From JBBRTJ01 sp038244535 (lineage in GTDB: Bacteria > Actinomycetota > Acidimicrobiia > Acidimicrobiales > Ilumatobacteraceae), in NCBI GenBank assembly GCA_038244535.1, contig JBBRTJ010000113.1, forward strand, positions 1 through 10,435: a stretch of DNA of 10,435 bases, given 5' to 3'. Positions within the stretch are counted from its first letter, which is position 1. Each line of letters starts with the position of its first letter. Position numbers and translations under genes: made by a program. This document shows, piece after piece, positions 7,509-10,435 of this stretch. The notes beneath the pieces are model-generated. The model worked only from the letters and a program-made list of their open reading frames with translations, searched no databases and was not told the DNA's origin.

Positions 7509-7531
7509 GAGGCCCCTGCGCCTAGGGGCTC
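7509..7531 (+). promoter_or_regulatory. Hairpin after icd that includes the GNAT ribosome site
   Basis: GCCCCT (7512-7517) pairs perfectly with AGGGGC (7524-7529) around a 6-nt loop. Two further outer pairs form if G7511 bulges. The 3' arm contains the only Shine-Dalgarno-like AGGGG in front of the ATG at 7539. The structure could act as a weak terminator for icd or limit initiation of the next gene. It may also be chance in GC-rich sequence. Confidence 0.35.
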
Positions 7532-7538
7532 GCCCGTC

Positions 7539-8069
7539 ATGATCCTGCGCGTCATCGATCCATCGGAAGCCGAGCTGTGCGCGCGGCTCGGCCAGTTGGT
7601 GCTGGCGGCGTACGTTGCGCTCCCCGGTCACCCGGCTGACCCGGACTACGACCGCGAGTTGGTCGACGTGGCCGGCAGGGCCCGGGTCGCCGTCGTGGTC
7701 GCGGCGTTTGCTGGTGCTGACCATCTGGGCGGGGCGGGCGCCCCGATCGGCTGCGTGACCTACGTGCCCGACCACGCCAACCCGCTCGCCGAAAGGGTCG
7801 AGGCCGATGGGGCCTCATTTCGCATGCTCGGCATCGATCCCTCTGCGCAGCGCACGGGCGCGGGACGAGCGCTCACCACGTGGTGCATCGATCGCGCCAC
7901 CGCCGACGGCAAGCGCACCCTCGCCATCCACTCGGGGGCGTGGATGACGAACGCCCACCGCCTCTACGCCGAGCTGGGCTTCGTCCGCGAGCGGGCCAAC
8001 GACTGGGTCTTCGTCGACGAACCGACGGGGTTGCGTGTCGAGCTGTGGGGGTTCATCCGCTTGCTCTGA
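7539..8069 (+). CDS. GNAT-family N-acetyltransferase
   Basis: A 176-residue single-domain GNAT enzyme predicted to transfer an acetyl group from acetyl-CoA to an amine; the acceptor is unknown. Motif A is visible as FRMLGIDPSAQRTGAGRAL (94-112), with the Q/RxxGxG/A pyrophosphate loop at 104-110. Motif B, NAHRLYAELGFVRE (138-151), forms the usual alpha4-beta7 end. The length is normal for the family. An insertion of low complexity (AFAGADHLGGAGAP, 56-69) sits before the central strand. The start is ATG at 7539, with AGGGG 10 nt upstream but inside a hairpin. It follows icd by 36 bp on the same strand and may be read through from it. It ends 10 bp before the stop of the convergent VOC gene. Confidence 0.88.
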   Translation: MILRVIDPSEAELCARLGQLVLAAYVALPGHPADPDYDRELVDVAGRARVAVVVAAFAGADHLGGAGAPIGCVTYVPDHANPLAERVEADGASFRMLGIDPSAQRTGAGRALTTWCIDRATADGKRTLAIHSGAWMTNAHRLYAELGFVRERANDWVFVDEPTGLRVELWGFIRLL

Positions 8070-8079
8070 GGGCCGTCAC

Positions 8080-8463
8080 TCAGGTCGGCGGCACCATCGT
8101 CGGATCGTGGACGAGGCAGAACGGGTGACCGGCCGGGTCGAGGTAGACGCGGAAGCTCGTTCCGGGCTGGGTCGTCGCCTTGACGGCGCCGATGGCGAGG
8201 ACTGCCGCCTCGCCGACATCGAGGTCGGGCACGTCGAAGTCGAGGTGGGCCTGTTGGGGGTGGTCAGGGTCGGGCCACTGCGGTGGCTGGTGGTCGGGGG
8301 CGAGTTGGAAGGCCAGCGTCGCGCCCGCCTCGCTGCGCAGCTGGATCCAGTCACCGCCGTCGTGGTCGATGGGCCAGCCGGTCAGCTCGCTGTAGAAGCG
8401 GGCAAGTCGGGACGGGTCGCGCGTGTCGAGGGCGGCCATGCTGAAGCGGGCGATTCCGGGCAC
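8080..8463 (-). CDS. VOC superfamily (glyoxalase-like) protein
   Basis: A 127-residue protein with the two beta-alpha-beta-beta-beta modules of the vicinal-oxygen-chelate fold. Module 1 runs from ARFSMAALDTRDPSRLARFYSELTGW (5-30) to TLAFQLAP. Module 2 runs from QAHLDFDVPDLD (71-82) to FRVYLDPAGHPFCLVHD (104-120). The pattern resembles the actinobacterial Glyoxalase_6-type subgroup, whose members are mostly uncharacterised. A metal-dependent glyoxalase I activity should not be assumed. The start is taken as GTG at 8461-8463. An in-frame ATG eight codons later (8437-8439) is possible but would trim the first strand. Upstream there is only a poor ribosome site, and the 40-bp repeat array begins 8 nt before the start codon, so its promoter must lie within or beyond the array. 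Confidence 0.87.
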   Translation of the reverse strand: MPGIARFSMAALDTRDPSRLARFYSELTGWPIDHDGGDWIQLRSEAGATLAFQLAPDHQPPQWPDPDHPQQAHLDFDVPDLDVGEAAVLAIGAVKATTQPGTSFRVYLDPAGHPFCLVHDPTMVPPT

Positions 8464-8470
8464 CTGCCCA

Positions 8471-8690
8471 GTTTGACCGTCAGATTCCCCGCCTGGCGGG
8501 CAGTTCGGCGGTTTGACCGTCAGATTCCCCGCCTGGCGGGCGGTTCGGCGGTTTGACCGTCAGATTCCCCGCCTGGCGGGCGGTTCGGCGGTTTGACCGT
8601 CAGAGTCCCCGCCTGGCGGGGAGTTCGGCGGTTTGACCGTCAGATTCCCCGCCTGGCGGGCGGTTCGGCGGTTTGACCGTCAGATTCCCC
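8471..8690. repeat. Tandem 40-bp repeat array, 5.5 copies, in a divergent promoter region
   Basis: Five full direct copies begin at 8471, 8511, 8551, 8591 and 8631, followed by a 20-bp half copy at 8671-8690. There is no spacer between units. Copies 2, 3 and 5 are identical. Copy 1 differs only by A at unit position 32. Copy 4 has G for T at position 15, G for C at position 31 and A at position 32. Each unit holds two odd-centred palindromes: TGACCGTCA (unit positions 4-12) and CCCGCCTGGCGGG (18-30). The period is not divisible by three and the array lies between gene starts, so it is non-coding. It fills almost all of 8464-8742 between the VOC and oxidoreductase genes. Its function is unknown; a protein-binding cis-regulatory array, a local expansion of a dispersed repeat and neutral slippage are all possible. 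Confidence 0.95.
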
Positions 8691-8730
8691 GGTGTTCGTC
8701 GCTGATCGACCCGCTTGGCTGGCTCTTCGG

Positions 8731-8736
8731 TACGGT
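8731..8736 (+). promoter_or_regulatory. -10 box for a leaderless quinone oxidoreductase transcript
   Basis: TACGGT fits TAnnnT and ends 6 nt before the ATG at 8743, the same spacing as at the acyl-CoA dehydrogenase gene. No Shine-Dalgarno sequence precedes the ATG. The intervening CGCCCC differs from the CGCACC of the other promoter by one base. No good -35 box is seen; TCGACC at 8706-8711 is a poor fit. Confidence 0.5.
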
Positions 8737-8742
8737 CGCCCC

Positions 8743-9714
8743 ATGCGAGCTGTCGTGTTGCGGACCCACGGTGGGGTCGAGGTGCTCACCATCGACGAGG
8801 TTGTCGATCCGGTGCCCGGACCTGAGGAGCTCCTGGTGCGGGTGCGGGCCACCGCCCTGAACCGGGCCGACCTGCTCCAGCGGATGGGCTTCTACCCCGG
8901 GCCGCCGATGGCGCTCGAGATCCCTGGCCTCGAGTATGCGGGCCAGGTCGAAGCCGTCGGTGAGCGGGTCACAGCGTGGACGGTCGGCGACGACGTGATG
9001 GGCATCGTCGGCGGCGGCGCCCACGCCGAGAAGGTGTGCGTCCACGAGCGGGCCGCCATCCGAGTGCCGGCCGGTCTCACGCTGGTCGAGGCCGCGGCCA
9101 TCCCCGAGGTGTTCCTCACGGCGTGGGATGCCCTTGTGCTGCAGGGTGGGCTGACGTTGGGTCGCTGGGCGCTCGTGCACGCCGGCGCATCCGGCGTCGG
9201 CACGGCCGCCATCCAACTGGCGAAGAGCATCGGCGCACGCGTGGCGGTGACCTGCTCCGCGGGCAAGAGCGCGGCGTGCCTCGGCCTCGGAGCCGATCTC
9301 GTCCTGGAACGCTCACCGCACGACTGGTTGAGCGATGCCAAGGCGGCCGTGCCCGCGGGCTTCGACGTGATCCTCGACGTGATCGGCGGTGACGAGGTGG
9401 CCCGCAACCTCGACGCCGTGGCGCTTCAGGGGCGGATCCTGCAGGTGGGCCTGATGGGCTCTGGGGCGGTGGCGATCAACGCCGGGTTGCTGCTCGCCAA
9501 GCGGGCGGCGTGGATCGGCACCACGTTGCGCATGCGCCCACTCGAGCAGAAGGCGGCGCTGGCCCAACGGTTCGGCGCCGAGGTGGTGCCTCTGTTCGAC
9601 AGCGGTGCGCTCCGTCCCGTGATCGACCGGGTGCTGCCCTTTGCCCAGATCGCCGAGGGCCACCTGCTGCTCGAGGCCAACGCGACGGTCGGCAAGGTCG
9701 TCCTCGAGCTCTGA
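8743..9714 (+). CDS. NAD(P)H:quinone oxidoreductase, PIG3-type zinc-independent MDR
   Basis: A 323-residue medium-chain dehydrogenase/reductase of the quinone oxidoreductase branch, closest in style to the PIG3/TP53I3 subgroup. It is expected to reduce quinones or related electrophiles with NADPH in the cytoplasm. The N-terminal GroES-like domain shows ALNRADLLQRMGFYPGPP (38-55) and IPGLEYAGQVEAVG (60-73). The Rossmann domain has LVHAGASGVGTAAIQLAK (144-161), the family nucleotide loop. DVILDVIGG (208-216) and GRILQVGLMGSG (230-241) follow. The catalytic-zinc ligands of alcohol dehydrogenases are absent, as expected. The start is ATG at 8743 because MRAVVLRTHGGVEVL is the family-typical N-terminus. 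The in-frame GTG at 8692 would translate across the -10 box. The gene faces the repeat array upstream and is convergent with the crotonase gene 25 bp downstream. Confidence 0.93.
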   Translation: MRAVVLRTHGGVEVLTIDEVVDPVPGPEELLVRVRATALNRADLLQRMGFYPGPPMALEIPGLEYAGQVEAVGERVTAWTVGDDVMGIVGGGAHAEKVCVHERAAIRVPAGLTLVEAAAIPEVFLTAWDALVLQGGLTLGRWALVHAGASGVGTAAIQLAKSIGARVAVTCSAGKSAACLGLGADLVLERSPHDWLSDAKAAVPAGFDVILDVIGGDEVARNLDAVALQGRILQVGLMGSGAVAINAGLLLAKRAAWIGTTLRMRPLEQKAALAQRFGAEVVPLFDSGALRPVIDRVLPFAQIAEGHLLLEANATVGKVVLEL

Positions 9715-9739
9715 TGGCGCGGCCACCGCACCGCCCCCG

Positions 9740-10435
9740 TCAGGCGAGCGGACCGCCGTAGACCTCTCGGGTGGTCTCGCCCTGGTCGAAGCGGGCCTGA
9801 GCGGCGGCCATCGAGGCGAGTGCGGCCGGGGCGGCGCTGAAGCTCTGAAAGATCATCTGGTCGTTCATCACCGACTCCGCGATCCGCAGCAGGTCGTCAC
9901 CTTCGGTGAGCATCCGCTTCATGCCTGCGACCGCGGCTGGAGGCATCGAGGCGATGCGCTCGGCCCAGGCCATCGCCGCGCTGAGAGCCTGACCGCTGGG
10001 CACGACCCGGTTGATCCCCCCGAGGTCGTAGATGCGCTGGGCGGTCATCGGCGCGCCGAGCAGCACCATCTCGGCCGTGGCCGTGCGGCCGATGAGGTGG
10101 CGCAGCCGGGACGTGCCGCCGATGCCGGTGCCGACCCCGATGCCAACCTCGGGCTGGCCGAACAGCACGTGGTCTTCGGCGATGCGGAGGTCGCAGGCCC
10201 AACCGAGCTCGCACCCGCCACCGCTGGTGTCGCCGCTGATCGCCGCGATGGTCACCACCGAGGTGCGGTTCAGCTCGTGCAGGCACTGAAACCAGGCGCC
10301 ACCCTCGCCGGTGGCGGGTTGGCCCTGCATCGTGGCCAGGAGGTCCGTCAGCCACGCGTGTTCGAACCAGTGGCCGGGCACCGCCGAGGCCAGCACCGAG
10401 GCGCGGGCCCCCCCCTCGCGGGCGGCCACCAACGC
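9740..10435 (-). CDS. Enoyl-CoA hydratase/isomerase (crotonase) family protein, 5' end outside window
   Basis: The frame is open from the right edge to TGA at 9740-9742. About 231 residues are visible, so a few dozen N-terminal residues are missing. The internal TTG near 10432 should not be taken as the start. Crotonase features, numbered from that TTG, are the oxyanion-hole region AAISGDTSGGGCELGWACDLRIA (63-85), FGQPEVGIGVGTGIGGTSRL (91-110) and the AEMVLLG...A.RIYDLGGINRVVP segment (120-145). The two hydratase glutamates of rat crotonase (E144 and E164) are matched by E75 in GGGCELG and E95 in QPEV, with the same 20-residue spacing. Hydration of a 2-enoyl-CoA is therefore plausible. The segment equivalent to the AFCAGADL loop is unusual (SAVPGHWFEHAWLTDL), so a variant substrate or reaction is possible. 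It is convergent with the oxidoreductase gene. Confidence 0.9.
   Translation of the reverse strand, partial: ALVAAREGGARASVLASAVPGHWFEHAWLTDLLATMQGQPATGEGGAWFQCLHELNRTSVVTIAAISGDTSGGGCELGWACDLRIAEDHVLFGQPEVGIGVGTGIGGTSRLRHLIGRTATAEMVLLGAPMTAQRIYDLGGINRVVPSGQALSAAMAWAERIASMPPAAVAGMKRMLTEGDDLLRIAESVMNDQMIFQSFSAAPAALASMAAAQARFDQGETTREVYGGPLA

Noticed and set aside
6237..7775. Long minus-strand open frame of about 510 codons opposite icd
   Set aside because: It is a high-GC antisense shadow, rich in Gly/Val/His/Arg with no domain pattern, while the plus strand encodes a full conserved isocitrate dehydrogenase.
8035..8556. Plus-strand open frame running through the VOC gene into the repeats
   Set aside because: It is antisense to the well-supported VOC gene, and the 40-bp period shifts frame in each copy, so no repeat protein is conserved.
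8471..8690. CRISPR array
   Set aside because: Units are contiguous and nearly identical over the full 40-bp period, with no unique spacers and no cas genes in the window.
8692..8742. GTG start at 8692 for the quinone oxidoreductase
   Set aside because: The extra 17 residues are not family-like and would be encoded across the -10 box. The ATG at 8743 gives the conserved N-terminus.
9715..9739. Terminator between the convergent oxidoreductase and crotonase genes
   Set aside because: Only a weak GGCG/CGCC pairing with a large loop is visible in the 25-bp gap.

Overview
The window is GC-rich chromosomal DNA with strong codon bias. It carries single-copy metabolic genes, GTG starts alongside ATG, and at least two likely leaderless promoters of the actinobacterial TAnnnT type. 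The class II NADP-isocitrate dehydrogenase, the FadE-like acyl-CoA dehydrogenase, the N-terminal-GNAT/acyl-CoA-synthetase fusion and the many small GNAT and VOC proteins all fit Actinomycetota. An Acidimicrobiia-like or other environmental actinobacterium is my guess, inferred from style only. I see no phage, insertion sequence, integrase, tRNA, rRNA or CRISPR.

Layout, left to right. (1) Positions 1-2201, plus strand: the 3' part of a GNAT/acetyl-CoA-synthetase (ADP-forming-like) fusion whose GNAT domain is mostly outside the window. Its synthetase half looks degenerate and may be a regulatory sensor. (2) Positions 2292-6187, minus strand: a three-gene run reading right to left. It holds an acyl-CoA dehydrogenase and two tandem paralogous membrane-anchored, TIM-barrel glycoside-hydrolase-like proteins of unknown substrate. 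Small hairpins lie between the genes. (3) A 97-bp divergent promoter region, then icd (6285-7502, plus) and a small GNAT acetyltransferase (7539-8069, plus). (4) A VOC/glyoxalase-like gene (8080-8463, minus), convergent with the GNAT gene. (5) The divergent region between the VOC gene and a PIG3-type quinone oxidoreductase (8743-9714, plus). It is almost entirely filled by 5.5 head-to-tail copies of a 40-bp repeat (8471-8690). (6) A crotonase-family gene (9740 to beyond 10435, minus), convergent with the oxidoreductase gene and cut by the window edge.

Most genes are ordinary central or fatty-acid metabolism with no clear shared pathway. The parts most worth a second look are the 40-bp repeat array in a divergent promoter, the tandem GH-like pair, the degenerate synthetase domain, and the near-identical promoter/start modules at 6185-6199 and 8731-8745. 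I do not see convincing evidence of a complete new multi-gene system.
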